Below are positions 37,045 through 49,470 of a stretch of DNA of 64,000 nucleotides, piece by piece. Location of the stretch: contig OZ024745.1 of NCBI GenBank assembly GCA_964016885.1, positions 56,836,300-56,900,299 of the forward strand. The letters run 5' to 3'. The position numbers and the translations under genes are program-made. Source of the stretch: Eledone cirrhosa (taxonomy: Eukaryota > Mollusca > Cephalopoda > Octopoda > Eledonidae). Each line of letters starts with the position of its first letter. Position 1 is the stretch's first letter. The notes beneath the pieces were generated by a model. The model saw only the letters and a program-made list of their open reading frames with translations, did no database searches and was not told the DNA's origin.

Positions 37045-37625
37045 ACTGTGGCAGGTCTTTCAGAGATCGTGGAAGTATTGCCAAAATGTGTATACTTCTT
37101 TTGTAGACCTTGAAAAGGCATATAGCCTCGTTCCACTGGATCAGTTGTGGTAGGTCCTACAGCAGTATGCGATCGTCATATAGCTTCTAGTTGCCCGGAT
37201 ATCTCTCTCTATACAAATGTGTTTGTGTTTCCTTTCAAATAAATTAGTACGTGCAGCCGGGTATGAAATATTATCAAGACTGCTGTATATAGGAACAATC
37301 GGCTGGAAATTGCTGAAGGTTTGTTATTAATTTAATCATCAGAAGGTGAACTTCGGGATGCACTTGATAAATTTGCTGCCGAGTACTCCACGACTGGAAT
37401 GAAAATCAGTACTGGGACGACTGAAATAATCGTCCTCTTTTATGACGTATGCGCAGTGCACTATATATGTAAAACGCTTTATGCTGGAGGAGATGAAGAA
37501 TTTCAATTATCATTAGATCATGTTCACAAATGATGGAAAGGAGGAGTCTTAATTAACTGAAAGACTTGCAGAAGCTTGTGCAGTAATGCGCCACCTTCTG
37601 CATTCGGTCATCACTAGAAGGTAGG
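37045..37625 (+). pseudogene. Heavily decayed LINE reverse transcriptase
   Basis: Plus-strand fragments in order: YTSFVDLEKAYSLVPLDQLW (RT motif A, F-V-D-L-E-K-A-Y-D type), then after frame breaks ELRDALDKFAAEYSTTGMKI with STGTTEIIVL (the K-x-N-x-x-K-T-E-type block after motif C), then ERLAEACAVMRHLLHSV (thumb region). The catalytic YADD box itself is lost. This is a different LINE family from the one at 4.6 kb and from the Tx1-like element. Confidence 0.7.
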
Positions 37626-37629
37626 TAGG

Positions 37630-38275
37630 TGTAAAGTGCGGAAGAAATTAAATGGTTTAACAATACATGCAATAATAAAAGCGCCCCCTTTATCCAATAA
37701 GATTCTGTAAATCACCAGAGACTTATTTATTAGAGCACTAGATTTTACCAACCAAATCTACCCAAAATGTTGGTTGAACCATAAGCTTATAGTGAACGTG
37801 AGGAACGCTCTCCTTCACCCAGGACAAGTGTAAAAATGTGTAAAAATGTGTAAAAATGCCCGACCCAAGCAGAAATATACGATATTTGCCTAGGCTCGTT
37901 TGATGGAGAGGACGTATGGAATTTGCCAATATATTCTGAATATATAATACGACCTTAAATCATTCGTATGCTTCTCTCCATTGTTACTACGCCCTACGTC
38001 CTAGCCTACAATACGGACGGATATCCGAGAAACCGCTCTAAATTTCATATATGTAAAGAAAAACAGACAGAAAATTTAAAGAAAAGCGATTGACAGTTGT
38101 TCTGCATAAACCTTGGATCCAGCCAACCAATAATAGCTTTAAAAATCTAGTTAGAGGCATAAGTAGGTGAACTTTTAACCTTTCCTCAAGTAGAGATATA
38201 TTTAGCAAAGCTGCCCCCTCTACATCGAATCCCTAGAGGCAAAGGGGTTTTAAGTGAAAATGAGTTACAGCCATA
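37630..38275. other. AT-rich DNA, possibly more decayed PLE sequence
   Basis: No clear frame. It lies just upstream of a PLE C-terminal fragment and may be its lost RT region, but no motif is readable. Confidence 0.4.
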
Positions 38276-38279
38276 GACC

Positions 38280-38890
38280 TACATAGCCAAAGAGAAATAG
38301 AAACCGAAATACAATATTGTTCATATCAAATTTCTCACTAAATGTCAAAACAAATCTCCTCAGACCATTCGAAACTCTAATAAACAAACACTTCCCTAGT
38401 AATCATATGTACAGCAAGCAATGTTACAGGCACAACCTATCTTAAGATCAGCTTAACTCCATGAGCAACGTCAAAATATATTAACTAACAGACTCCATTA
38501 CCTACCTTAAATGAGTGCATCTGTAGCAACATTAGATAAAGAGTATAAAGCTGAGAAGGCTATATTTCATGAAGCAATAGGGAATGCAAAAAAAGAAAAA
38601 ACAGAGCACAACACCAGTCTCACGCCATAGGCCGGAATCAAAGAACTACAGTTCAAAGAGCGCTTTCTTAAACACTTGTCATCATTCGTTTATTGAGAGA
38701 CACGTAACACAAAAAATTCTCCAGTTATTTCTGAAAATTGAAAGATTCTGTAGACCACGACATCACCTAGACGATTGCAGAAAGATGCAGACCTTATATG
38801 AAAGGAATCATGAATTTCCGACTCCACAGTGCTGAGATGTGGCTAATACGGAAGAGGTGATTTTACCTTAAACTCTGCCTTAATCCCGAA
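38280..38890 (+). pseudogene. Decayed Penelope-like element connector and GIY-YIG endonuclease
   Basis: The frame around 38290-38420 reads KRNRNRNTILFISNFSLNV, KTNLLRPFETLINKHFPSN, HMYSKQ. This matches the PLE block in which I-I-W-x-N-P-P-F-S precedes N-V-K-T-N and D-K-H-F-P, just after the RT. Later, in broken frames, come CICSN (a Cys pair), VYKAE-like YKAEKA, and GIKELQFKERFLKHLSSF (the Y-I-G-L-T-E then R-x-x-x-H part of GIY-YIG, 38631-38690). Multiple stops interrupt it. It is a different lineage from the 45 kb copy, whose YIG motif is YIGETARS. Confidence 0.75.
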
Positions 38891-38894
38891 AGTG

Positions 38895-39240
38895 ATCTAT
38901 GGAAACCTTGTATGAACTGCCCCAAATTCGACCATTTCTTCTAGCCTATACATAACTAGTCGCCAACATCACACTAGGATTGCTCCTCCTCATACCCAAT
39001 GGATAACTACGACAATATCAACAAACGCTAGGACAACTACGAGAAACGAAGGGATATCGAGTGAAAGATACATGCGACACAAAACTATTAAATCCCCCAC
39101 CAAAATTTAGCCTCACGTAAATCAAAAAAAAAAATGTTTATACCAAATATTCTCAACACTAGAAATAAACAAGAACCGGAAGCATGTAGGACGCTGTGGA
39201 TTGTTGGTGCAAGCGACATTAATCCCCTACGATTAATCAG
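38895..39240. other. Unique DNA
   Basis: No feature recognised. Confidence 0.5.
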
Positions 39241-39270
39241 ATAATTTAATATAATATAATATAATATAAT

Positions 39271-39448
39271 TGTTTCTACTTTTGGCACAAGGCCAGCAAT
39301 TACCCAGTGCATTACTGGTACTTTATCGACCCCGTAAGGATGAAAGACAAAGTTAACCTCGGCGGGATTTGAACTCAGAATGGCTAGGGCCGTAACTCAA
39401 TACGTCAAAGCATGGCGTCCGACCCTCTACCGATACTGCCAATCCACC
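39271..39448 (-). mobile_element. Cephalopod SINE, short subfamily, full length with target-site duplication
   Basis: Minus strand, head near 39448 (ggtggattggcagtatcggt) to tail near 39271. It lacks about 8 bp in the body ('actttatcgac' where other copies have actttattttatcgac). The flanks share taatataatataat on both sides (39257-39270 and 39450-39463), which fits a target-site duplication in an AT-rich repeat. Confidence 0.9.
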
Positions 39449-39469
39449 GTAATATAATATAATGCGTGT

Positions 39470-42215
39470 ACTTTTGATGAACATAAATATCATCACATTC
39501 CTGTCGCAATTTTCATTAATAAAAATCATTGCCGACTATTTCAATTGTCTAAGAAGCATCTTAGAAAAATATATTAACAAAGGAACAGGACAAATCAGTT
39601 TATACTTGAAGAATTCACTGTGGCAGCGAATGTGCTAAAAAATATTATTCAATTGTCGACAAATTAGTCAATATCTTTTCGGCAGTTATAGTAAAGACGC
39701 TATCAATGTTTACGGCACACGCGATCAGAATATTTTTCGACACGCAGTAGATGTCAAATAAAGACGCAGTTATATATACTAATGCAAAAACAACTCACTT
39801 TCAGGCCTCAGCAAATGTCTACCAAATTAGACACAGCTCTTCCCACATGCAACCTATATAATCCGGCAAGAAATTCAGTGTAGTCGCGTAGTGAATTCTC
39901 TTATATTACACATACTTATACAATTCTCTATGGGACACTATCACTTTCATTCATATATATATTATATATATATTATATATATATATATATTGGTGCAAAA
40001 CGCTTTGTTACCCATAGTAAGTGCTTTGCTGGATGAATGGAACTCTAGTTAAACTTCCAGATTCACTCCGTAGAATTTGCTAAACTATAACCACCTGTTC
40101 AAAGACGAAATACTGAAACTCTTAAAAGAATGCACTTAATTTTGTATTAAATGTCTTGATCTCTCTTTCGAATAATGTGTTCCTATCTTTTTCTTAGTTG
40201 AACCGACTCTAATGAAATGCTGATTTCTTACATACATTACCAAGAATCGTATGCAAACGTACATTCAATTTCAATGGACAATAATTTATATCAGTTAGTC
40301 ATTTTTATTTTTGTTTAGGTGCAGAAGGTTCAACTTTCCTACTAATCACAACTTACTAGCTTAACAAGAATATATCTTTCAACTGAGCCATTTAGGTAAT
40401 ATAAAATTTACCCTCACCACCATTATCGTCTTTATCAACAAATGATAAGAATTTACAAGAAACACACCTAGGAAAACAAACATTAAATTGTACTGAAAAG
40501 AGTTAATCAACACCCATTGGTGTTAGTAAGTATAATCTGTTTGTGAGATATTTCAAATTCCTAAATTGTTCTGTCGAGGGATATGTGTTAGATACGGCAG
40601 TAAGTTTTTACTTCATTGAGATTTGCATGATATTTCTAGCAAACTGATGGTTTGGTCATGTGGATGCCCTCATATTCGCTTACTCTCTCGATATATATAA
40701 TCCAATCTAGATGGTAGTGAGAGGCGAGACAATTAAAAACAGCAACTTACAATGCAAATAGAATTATTCATGCTGTTTACCTTCTGGTATTATTCCCATA
40801 TAACAGATATATGACCAAAGTTTGTCCAGCCTTTTTATGTGTATCTCTAGAAATACATGTTATAGGTACTTTTATGAATGAGACAGATTTTGCTGATATT
40901 TCTAACAGGAGGTGTAACAATCTACAGACTCCACAGTCAAACGTAGTTGAATATTAAATGATTATTGACAGGTACACTAGGGCATAACGGGAACATACAA
41001 AGTAATGTGATCTTTAATTCAATTGATTTGACTGTTGAAGATGACATTTCCAATAGAAATATGCAATAAAACTGCTAATTCTCATTTAGAATAAGCGTTG
41101 CAGCTATACGGTAACTTCTGTGCGTTCACACGCATTGATAGAAATAGAAGTGATATCACCCCGCTCCCCGATAAAAAAATATCCATAATACCTTTTTCAT
41201 ATCTTGACTCTTCTGTGTTAAAGTCTTATTCATATTTACATATATTTTATTGGTTTTGCATATTTAAACCATATGAGAAGGTAGGAAATCAATTTAGGAA
41301 ATAGTATATCTAGCAAAAGAGGCAATCAATGAAACGCATGTTAAATGTTTTGTTGATAACAAAAAATGTGTTCGTTCAAAATATTAGATATTGCAGCCGA
41401 AATTCACTCTAGCAACACTCTATCATCTTTAAAAACGATACATTAAAAATAATTGGAGACAACATTTCATTAGAGTTTCACTGGAATCGATCAGATTTGG
41501 CACTAAATAACAACACTTGTAACAGGGTTTCCTCTGTTGCAATTATTTGAATTACCGTACTCTTGTTTTCTTCACGTGAATACAGTGAAGTGCATATTTT
41601 ACAGTTAAATTTGAAACTAATGATTTTAAATATATACAGGATAAACGTCTATGTCTTAAATCGCTATTATATATGTATCAATTTCTTCATCATCCTGAAT
41701 TTCTTCATACCTGGAATTGCCTCAAATGTGCATACAACATTCCTTCAAGTATCAGTATATTTCTTATAAATATTAAATCAATTTTGGACTGTTTAATCAA
41801 AGGATATTTTATTTTATTTTATGTTACATTACGAGCTCTTCTCCGTCCTTCTAAATGTTTCTCTATATCGTGTGTATATTTCCATGGTGTTATAATAACG
41901 AGGAATCTAACTCTATCAAAAAACAATATATCGACTTATGCAACTGTCAAATAGAAACAGACTCCTTTATGTGTCAATATAGACTTTGCAATCCAGCATT
42001 ACTCTATAGATGTTTCAGAAGATTTGGCAAATATTGTAAAATGCTGGAGTTTCAGTTCTCCAACGAAACCAACTCATGATAATTTTGTTTTCCTCGTCGA
42101 ATTTCTATACATTTTACTGAAATTTATATACTATGTGGGTTCATTTGCACTATTGAAAATATCGGTCAAATTTATCTTAAATTAATTTGCTCTGTCATGG
42201 AAGTTTGTGTGAACA
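39470..42215. other. AT-rich unique DNA, no gene seen
   Basis: The longest non-repeat frames (41563-41769, 41855-42079) show no motif. A TA-rich run lies at 39953-39991. Confidence 0.6.
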
Positions 42216-42222
42216 CTGAATA

Positions 42223-42885
42223 ATGCAGTCAGTTTTCACTGGTGGAAATTTGATAACAGCAAACTTAAAACAGAGCCAGCAGGCGCTAATTAAGAAATCT
42301 AGCATCGATTGGGATGGATGGGTGATGAAGAAGATTGAAATGCTCCATATTGGGCCCTATGTTGTGGAGTTTGTCAGCTCCATCTATCTCGACTCCACTG
42401 TGACGCACAATGATGACATGACACTGGGGCTCAACTGCAGATACGGTCTGGCGGCCGGACTCATTCACACCCTATGGAAGCCCAATTGGTTCTATCTTCC
42501 GGAAAATGAACGCGTCGGTCCTCACCGTTCTCCTCTATAGAACAGAAAAGTTGCCCCATTAAGAAGATCCTGACGAAGAGAATCGATGGCTTTGAGAGCA
42601 GAATCCTTAGGATCATCAAGAACACCGGATAGGGCCACCAAATCTAAAAAGAAATGTTGCATGCGCACATGCATTACCCTGCAGCCACACACCTCGGAGC
42701 TATGTACCGTATCCGCTGGTACAGATATGTCCGACACCTCCTGATATATCACCCTACGCAGACGGGCTAGCACAGGACCACCAGCGATGGAGGGTATAGA
42801 ATGATCTGGTCGACTCTGCCCACGATGACACCTCTGGGAGCATTGATACTGATCTCCTCGCGAAAGAGCAATAGATGTTGATACA
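42223..42885 (+). pseudogene. LINE RT C-terminal fragment, decayed
   Basis: The frame 42223-42540 contains YVVEFVSSIYLDSTVTHNDD, then NCRYGLAAGLIHTLWKP, resembling the F-x-Y-L-G-S-x-I-x-x-D and R-I-x-x-A-x-x-x-F-x-x-L-W blocks of LINE RT thumb regions. Later frames give KRIDGFESRILRIIKN and MYRIRWYRYVRHLLIY (the usual R-L-R-W-x-G-H-V position) before decay. More GC-rich than its surroundings. Confidence 0.6.
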
Positions 42886-43283
42886 TATGAAGTTCTTCAA
42901 TTATGCTAAAATTATGCTACACCACATATTTGCCAAATCCAACTGAATTGCAGGGTAGTAATACATCTTTGCCAATGTAAACAGCTATTGACACAATCCG
43001 AAACAAGAACAATAATACAAACAACAAAAACAAAACTGATGAATATTATTTCATATTTTAGTTAGATATCTTTCACTATTTGAAAAAATATATATCAGTG
43101 AAGAGAGAATGTATGTTTAAAGAAAGGCAGCTACCTTTCTATACTCCACATAATATGTATTCTTTATTTACTTCTTCATTACACAAGCTTCAATGTCGAC
43201 TAATATTACAACGTTCATTGTCATCGTAGTGGTGGTGGTGGTGGGATAACTACATCAGCAGCAGCAGGAGGCTAATAATAGCA

Positions 43284-43301
43284 GTGGCGGTGGTGGTGGT
43301 G

Positions 43302-43379
<78 letters not shown>

Positions 43380-43385
43380 ATGTTG

Positions 43386-43469
<84 letters not shown>

Positions 43470-43500
43470 GTAGTAGTAGTAGTGATGGTGGTGGTGGTAC
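43284..43500 (+). repeat. (GGT)n and (GTA)n trinucleotide microsatellite
   Basis: GGT repeats then about 170 bp of GTA/TAG with a few interruptions. Poly-Val and poly-Thr frames are repeat translations. Confidence 0.97.
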
Positions 43501-43509
43501 ATGAGGAAA

Positions 43510-44625
43510 GAAATGTTAAATGGGCTGGGTGTAGGCAAGATGATTTTACCGTAGCATTTAGGATAGAAAGCACCGACAATGAGAGTCAGTAGAAACGTAC
43601 TGAATGATAAAAATAGCAAGGACATACACATATACAAAGGCAAACACAAAAACCCACAAGCACATGCACTATCAAACGCATTCATATATACACGCCCTCT
43701 GACGAACAAGCACACACACATATATACAGCGTGTGTGTAAGACAGAGACATAGAGAGAGATATATATAGAAGATCGAGAAAACGAGAGTGAAAGAGATGG
43801 GGGGAGCAGCTTTAAATACCACAACAAAGAAAAATTCAGTGATAATAATGTTTACTAAGCCAGTCACTGTTTCATGTTTAAAACGGGGCCTTATAATCGA
43901 CTCCACTACTATACTAGATCATGATTTCATTCACTCCAGCTGGATGAATCGAAAAGTAACTAACAGCCATACAACATGGCGATTCGAGACACGGCGTAAA
44001 ATGACCGTAATCTATACTGGCTTCTGTGGGTTGCTCTGCCTATTCTAATATCTAACGACTTTAAATATGACAATGTTTAAAGTAGACAAAAGAATATATA
44101 TGTTGTGAATTAGGGTCATATTTGAGTATGCTGTGCTTAAATGTGATTAGTATTTATTTTACGGTGTTCGAGAAGATAAACTTCGCTTTACTGAGTATGA
44201 GTCTGCCATAGACTGACCATAATGCGACTAATAGATATACTGGTTTCTAAGTTAGTTACAATATCAACATTTTTTTAAGTGATAGGGATATTCGATTATA
44301 TAGACTCCATACGTTCCTGGTCCTTTTTTTTGTCGTCTGATTACACATGAAAAGCTACGTTTGAATTCAGAACATAAATGGCTGCTAAAAATATTGTTAT
44401 TCGAGATTTTCGACTCTGCTATTACGAAACGAGAAACAAACCTATGAAATATTGAATCCACCCTACTGCTCTAACTCAAATAGCCATCATACATGATAAA
44501 TAAAAATAAAGAATAGACTAAAAAGCTGATTCTATTCCTTTATTTGAAGTATATCTTTTCCTAAAATTTCTCTGATAACATTTGTAATGGTGCACTCACC
44601 TAACGCAAAGCTGCTTGAAAATTGA
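43510..44625. other. Unique DNA, no gene seen
   Basis: The 86-codon frame at 43788-44048 is not repetitive (MFTKPVTVSCLKRGLIIDST), but I recognise no motif. Confidence 0.5.
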
Positions 44626-44629
44626 TCAA

Positions 44630-45092
<463 letters not shown>

Positions 45093-45342
45093 ACGTTATT
45101 CCGGGTTGAATCGGAGGTAACCACAGTAAGTAAGGTACTCAATACATAGCAGAGTATAACAGTTTCAATATAGATGAGAATCTACAGGACTAGAACTGTT
45201 TCATTCTTTAGATTCCTGATGATTTCTAAAGAATGAAACAGTTCTAGTCCTGTAGATTCTCATCTAAATTAAAACTGTTATACTCTGCTATGTATTGAGT
45301 ACCTTACTTACTGTGGTTACCTCCAATTCAATCCGGAATAAC

Positions 45343-45346
<4 letters not shown>
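45093..45346. repeat. Palindromic element between (TA)n tracts, containing a hammerhead motif
   Basis: Arms of about 118 bp (45093-45210 and 45227-45346) are inverted copies with few mismatches, around a 16-bp spacer. The outer ends both read acgttattccgg inward. (TA)n flanks both sides with no other sequence between. The spacer plus right arm holds a complete hammerhead core on the plus strand, and the left arm holds only its 3' half inverted. This is the arrangement expected of head-to-head PLE terminal repeats, one of them truncated inside the ribozyme. Confidence 0.8.
45205..45270 (+). ncRNA. Hammerhead ribozyme motif
   Basis: Core CTGATGA 45216-45222 and GAAA 45235-45238. Stem III is ACAG 45238-45241 with CTGT 45250-45253, perfectly paired with an 8-nt loop, giving U16.1 at 45253 and H17 = A at 45254, the predicted cleavage site. 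Stem I pairs AGATTC (45210-45215) with GATTCT (45255-45260), five of six pairs, closed by C-G next to the core. TTTAGA with TCTAAA is an alternative outer pairing. Stem II (45223-45234) is the weak point: a U-U mismatch at the core-proximal pair, then three pairs and a TAAA loop. Confidence 0.62.

Positions 45347-45398
<52 letters not shown>
45346..45398 (+). repeat. (TA)n separating two palindromic units
   Basis: About 50 bp of TA between the hammerhead palindrome and the PLE unit. Confidence 0.97.
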
Positions 45399-45403
<5 letters not shown>

Positions 45404-45404
45404 T

Positions 45405-46490
45405 ATTGTTATACTTTGGGAGGGTCATGTTGCCAATAAGAAACACACGCACCAGCTGTTTCACTTCAATTTATTATAATGAATTTATAATAAATTTATT
45501 AATTTATAACAGGTGAATTAGCTTACAAATTTAGAAGGGCCCTAAATAAACATAAACTCAATATTAAGATAGTAGAAAGACCAGGTACCTCCGTAAAAAC
45601 ACTTATTAGCAAGACATACCCTTTCCAAAGACCCTCATGTATAGATAAGAAATGTATAACCTGTAAAATAAGCCCCCATATTAACTGTAAAACTAGAAAT
45701 GTAGTGTATAGCATAAGATGTACTGAAGGACAGTGTAGAGACAAAAATATAGTGTACATAGGTGAGACAGCTCGTAGTATAGGAGAACGGATAAATGAAC
45801 ACTGGCGAGACCTTCAAGATAGTAAAGAATCATCTGTACTCTACCAACATGCTAAAATAGAACACAATGGTAAATTAGAGAACATAGAAATAAAAATAGA
45901 ATCTACACACAGAAAAGACGCAATGTTTAGACAAATTACAGAGGTAATAAACATAAAAGAATTACAACCAAAATTAAATAGAAAATATGAGTGGAACAGC
46001 AACATCACAACTTACAATTAAGGACAAAATGAAAACACACACACACATAGAACAAACAACCAACCAGTAACATGTAAATAAACAAATAAATAAATGAACA
46101 TAAACACACACAGACACCCGGATGTGGCGCATGCGCAGACTGAGCACACAACACAGACACAGAAACAAAATGGCGTAGAACAGAACAAAGGAGAGGCACA
46201 GAAACAAAGAAAGGAATCCCCAGTCACTGAAGATGTCATAGAGTGTGTGACGAAAGAACTATGACTATATATAAACAACTATCTGGTTGTGGAACCAACC
46301 AACCAACCAACCAGAAATTTATAAATTTATAAATTTATTATAAATTTATTATAATAAATTGAAGTGAAAGCAACTGGTGCGTGTGTTTCTTATTGGCAAC
46401 ATGACCCTCCCAAAGTATAACAATATCGGTTTCAACACACGATTTCAGATAAAGAATCTTGCTAAATAAATTCAGAAACGATAACATATA
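45405..46490 (+). mobile_element. 5'-truncated Penelope-like element with inverted 3' end at its left side
   Basis: Right end (46316-46490): a run of aaatttataaattt repeats, 'gtgaaagcaactggtgcgtg', the 'cttattggcaacatgaccct' block, 'gataaagaatcttgctaaat'. The left end (45405-45500) is the inverse of the first half of this. Between them is the GIY-YIG coding remnant and a 3' UTR of about 300 bp. Both sides are bounded by TA-rich DNA. The same ends occur at 23.7, 48.7 and 50.1 kb. Confidence 0.8.
45503..46021 (+). pseudogene. PLE GIY-YIG endonuclease with Cys-rich linker, open frame, N-terminus missing
   Basis: An uninterrupted frame of about 172 codons to a TAA at 46019-46021. In order: AYKFRRALNKHKLNIKIV, a Cys cluster SCIDKKCITCKISPHINC (the zinc-binding-like linker found before PLE endonucleases), NVVYSIRC (GIY position), IVYIGETARSIGERINEH (YIG plus the conserved Arg and His), then a C-terminal part ending PKLNRKYEWNSN. 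The RT that should precede it is absent, replaced by an inverted copy of the element's 3' end, and no ATG fits. The frame is intact, so this insertion is probably fairly young. The endonuclease nicks target DNA for RT priming in intact PLEs. Confidence 0.85.
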
Positions 46491-46493
46491 TAC

Positions 46494-46497
46494 ATAT

Positions 46498-46577
<80 letters not shown>

Positions 46578-46605
46578 ATATCATATTATATATATATATA
46601 TATTC
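46494..46605 (+). repeat. (TA)n
   Basis: TA tracts with small interruptions, bordering the right end of the PLE unit. Confidence 0.97.
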
Positions 46606-47310
46606 AAAATATTAGAATAGAAAATTCAAAGATAAAATGCGACATGGTGTATGTACATCATGGTAAATACATGCGAGAGTGTACTTCTGCTATAAGTTGT
46701 AGTAGTTTGACGATGTTACTAAAAGCAAGGTTATCTATCAACAATAAAAATAGTATCACTACTGACTGACATTATAATTACATAGGATGGGGTAAAGCTG
46801 TTATTATAAAGCAACAGTTCCACTAACATGTCTATAAGTAGCGACATCACCAACAAACTATACCCGGCTACTAATATCCACAAATGCAAAGCAAAAAATA
46901 CAATGTGTGCTGAAGGAAAAAAAACAAAACAAAAACATACGAGTTGTGACTTAATGTTAAAGTTACTGCTTACTTTGTTATATAGTTTTATTTTATTCTC
47001 ATTTGTATCATGTATACTTTATCTCATTTTAAATATATTTTATTTATTACTAGATGTAATCAAGGTTATTTACACACAAGTTCCTCCTCTACCGCATTTA
47101 GTCAGTTGAAGGTTAAAACGTAATTGCGTGGATTGGTGTGTGTCTTTGTGTGTATATATGTGTGTGGGTGCCTTGTGTGTGTTAGTCAGATCATTCTATC
47201 TAGTTCATGTGTTCAAAGAAACCGGCTAGTTACATTAGGAAGATTAAAAGACTGGTAATTTTGGACTAAGTTTCATTTAGGAATATAATGTTTAAAAAAG
47301 AAACACTCTC
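46606..47310. other. AT-rich unique DNA
   Basis: Frames at 46620-46769 and 46828-47109 are unremarkable. The second ends in a hydrophobic stretch (LLLTLLYSFILFSFVSCIL), which AT-rich DNA readily produces. No gene called. Confidence 0.5.
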
Positions 47311-47785
<475 letters not shown>

Positions 47786-47834
47786 TATATCATTATTCAG
47801 TTTTCGTTAGAATAATCAATTAATTTGATTATAT

Positions 47835-47838
<4 letters not shown>

Positions 47839-47932
<94 letters not shown>
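47839..47932 (+). repeat. (TA)n
   Basis: About 90 bp of TA with one G interruption. Confidence 0.97.
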
Positions 47933-47933
<1 letters not shown>

Positions 47934-48189
47934 AATAGTCACAACAGTGATATATACAGGTATTTATTTTCCGTTGGGTTATACACCCAAAGAAACTTAA
48001 GTACCAATACATATCACTGTTTTATACTTAACTGTCCAATGTGCTGGGTGTTCGTATATTTGGATATGTTTACCATACTTATACTACAGTATATATATAA
48101 GAAAGAATGTGTTTAAGTTTGGTTGAAACATTGTGGAATATGAAAAATGATCGTTTTGGAAGCCTCTGCAATCATCATCATCATCATCA

Positions 48190-48525
48190 TCGTAATCGAT
48201 TTAATGTCATCTCTCCACCTGTCGTGTTCCTTCTCCATCTCCTTTCCCAGGTTTATTGAATTGAGATCGGCTCTCACAACCTTTGCTCAGGTCATTCCTT
48301 CCAAAGGCATTTCCTGATATTTTATCACCCATCGCTCATTACATGTCCATAGTAACGCAGTCCTCTCTCTGGCAAAACATCTCGGATTCACCTTAAGGCC
48401 AGTTTCACACTCAGATCGTCCAAGCTTTGCCTTTCTCTAGCCCTTCCATTGCTCACCCAATGAAACATGGTTGCTTCATTTCTCTCCAATGTACGCATCT
48501 CCTCGCGTAATTAAAGCATGATACA
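48190..48525 (-). pseudogene. LINE RT C-terminal fragment, decayed
   Basis: On the minus strand: EEMRTLERNEATMFHWVSNG, RARERQSLDDL, then IRDVLPERGLRYYGHVMSDG (R-L-R-W-Y-G-H-V position), then frame-broken sequence with a W-x-D-D-like end, finishing in ATG/GAT triplets (48172-48192). It is another LINE lineage, not the 4.6 kb family. Confidence 0.6.
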
Positions 48526-49159
48526 ACAATTCTTGTGTTCGTATGGAGAAATCTCTTGTTGTCAGCAGTGAGAGCATTCTCTAAACTTCTTCCATCCTAT
48601 CTTTATTGTAGCTATTATACTCTCGGTGCCCCCTCTTGCTCTTCACATTATGTGTGTGTGCGTGTTCGTGTGTTTCAATATATATATATATATATATATA
48701 TTTCGTTTCTGAATTTGTTTAGCAAGATTCTTTATCTGAAATCGTGTGTTGAAACCGATATTGTTATACTTTGGGAGGGTTATGTTGCCAATAAGAAACA
48801 CACGCACCAGTTGCTTTCACATCAATTTATTATTATAATAAATTTATAATAAATTTATAAATTTATAAATTTCTGGTTGGTTGGTTGGTTCCAAAACCAG
48901 ATAGTTGTTTATATATTGTCATAGTTCTTTCGTCACACACTCTGTGACCTCTTCAGTGACTGGGAATTCCTTTCTTTGTTTCTGTGCCTCTCCTTTGTTC
49001 TGTCCTACGCCATTTTGTTTCTGTGTGTGTTGTGTGCTCAGTCTGCGCATGCGCCACATCCGGGTGTCTGTGTGTGTTTATGTTCATTTATTTATTTGTT
49101 TTGTTACATGTTACTGGTTGGTTGTTTGTTCTATGTGTGTGTGTGTTTTCATTTTGTCC

Positions 49160-49470
49160 TTAATTGTAAGTTGTGATGTTGCTGTTCCACTCATATTTTC
49201 TATTTAATTTTGGTTGTAATTCTTTTATGTTTATTGCCTCTGTAATTTGTCTAAACATTGCGTCTTTTCTGTGTGTAGATTCTATTTTTATTTCTATGTT
49301 CTCTAATTTACCATTGTGTTCTATTTTAGCATGTTGGTAGAGTACAGATGATTCTTTACTATCTTGAAGGTCTCGCCAGTGTTCATTTATCCGTTCCCCT
49401 ACACTACGAGCTGTCTCCCCTATGTACACTATATTTTTGTCTCTACATTGTCCTTCAGTATATCTTATGA
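49160..49470 (-). pseudogene. PLE GIY-YIG endonuclease C-terminal part
   Basis: Minus-strand frame RYTEGQCRDKNIVYIGETAR, SVGERINEHWRDLQDSKES, ending PKLNRKYEWNSN. It is nearly identical to the 45.7-46.0 kb copy (for example SVGER where that copy has SIGER, TEAINI where that copy has TEVINI). It is truncated at 49470, where an unrelated orientation begins, so the GIY half and Cys linker are missing. Confidence 0.85.

Noticed and set aside
41563..42079. Overlapping open frames of 68-93 codons, possible exons
   Set aside because: Three different phases are open over the same DNA, none has a motif, and splice signals are not convincing.
43250..43592. Poly-Val and poly-Thr frames
   Set aside because: Translation of the GTA/GGT microsatellite.
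46828..47109. 93-codon frame with a hydrophobic C-terminal segment, possible small membrane protein
   Set aside because: AT-rich DNA readily gives such Leu/Ile/Phe stretches. No start context, homology or conservation evidence.
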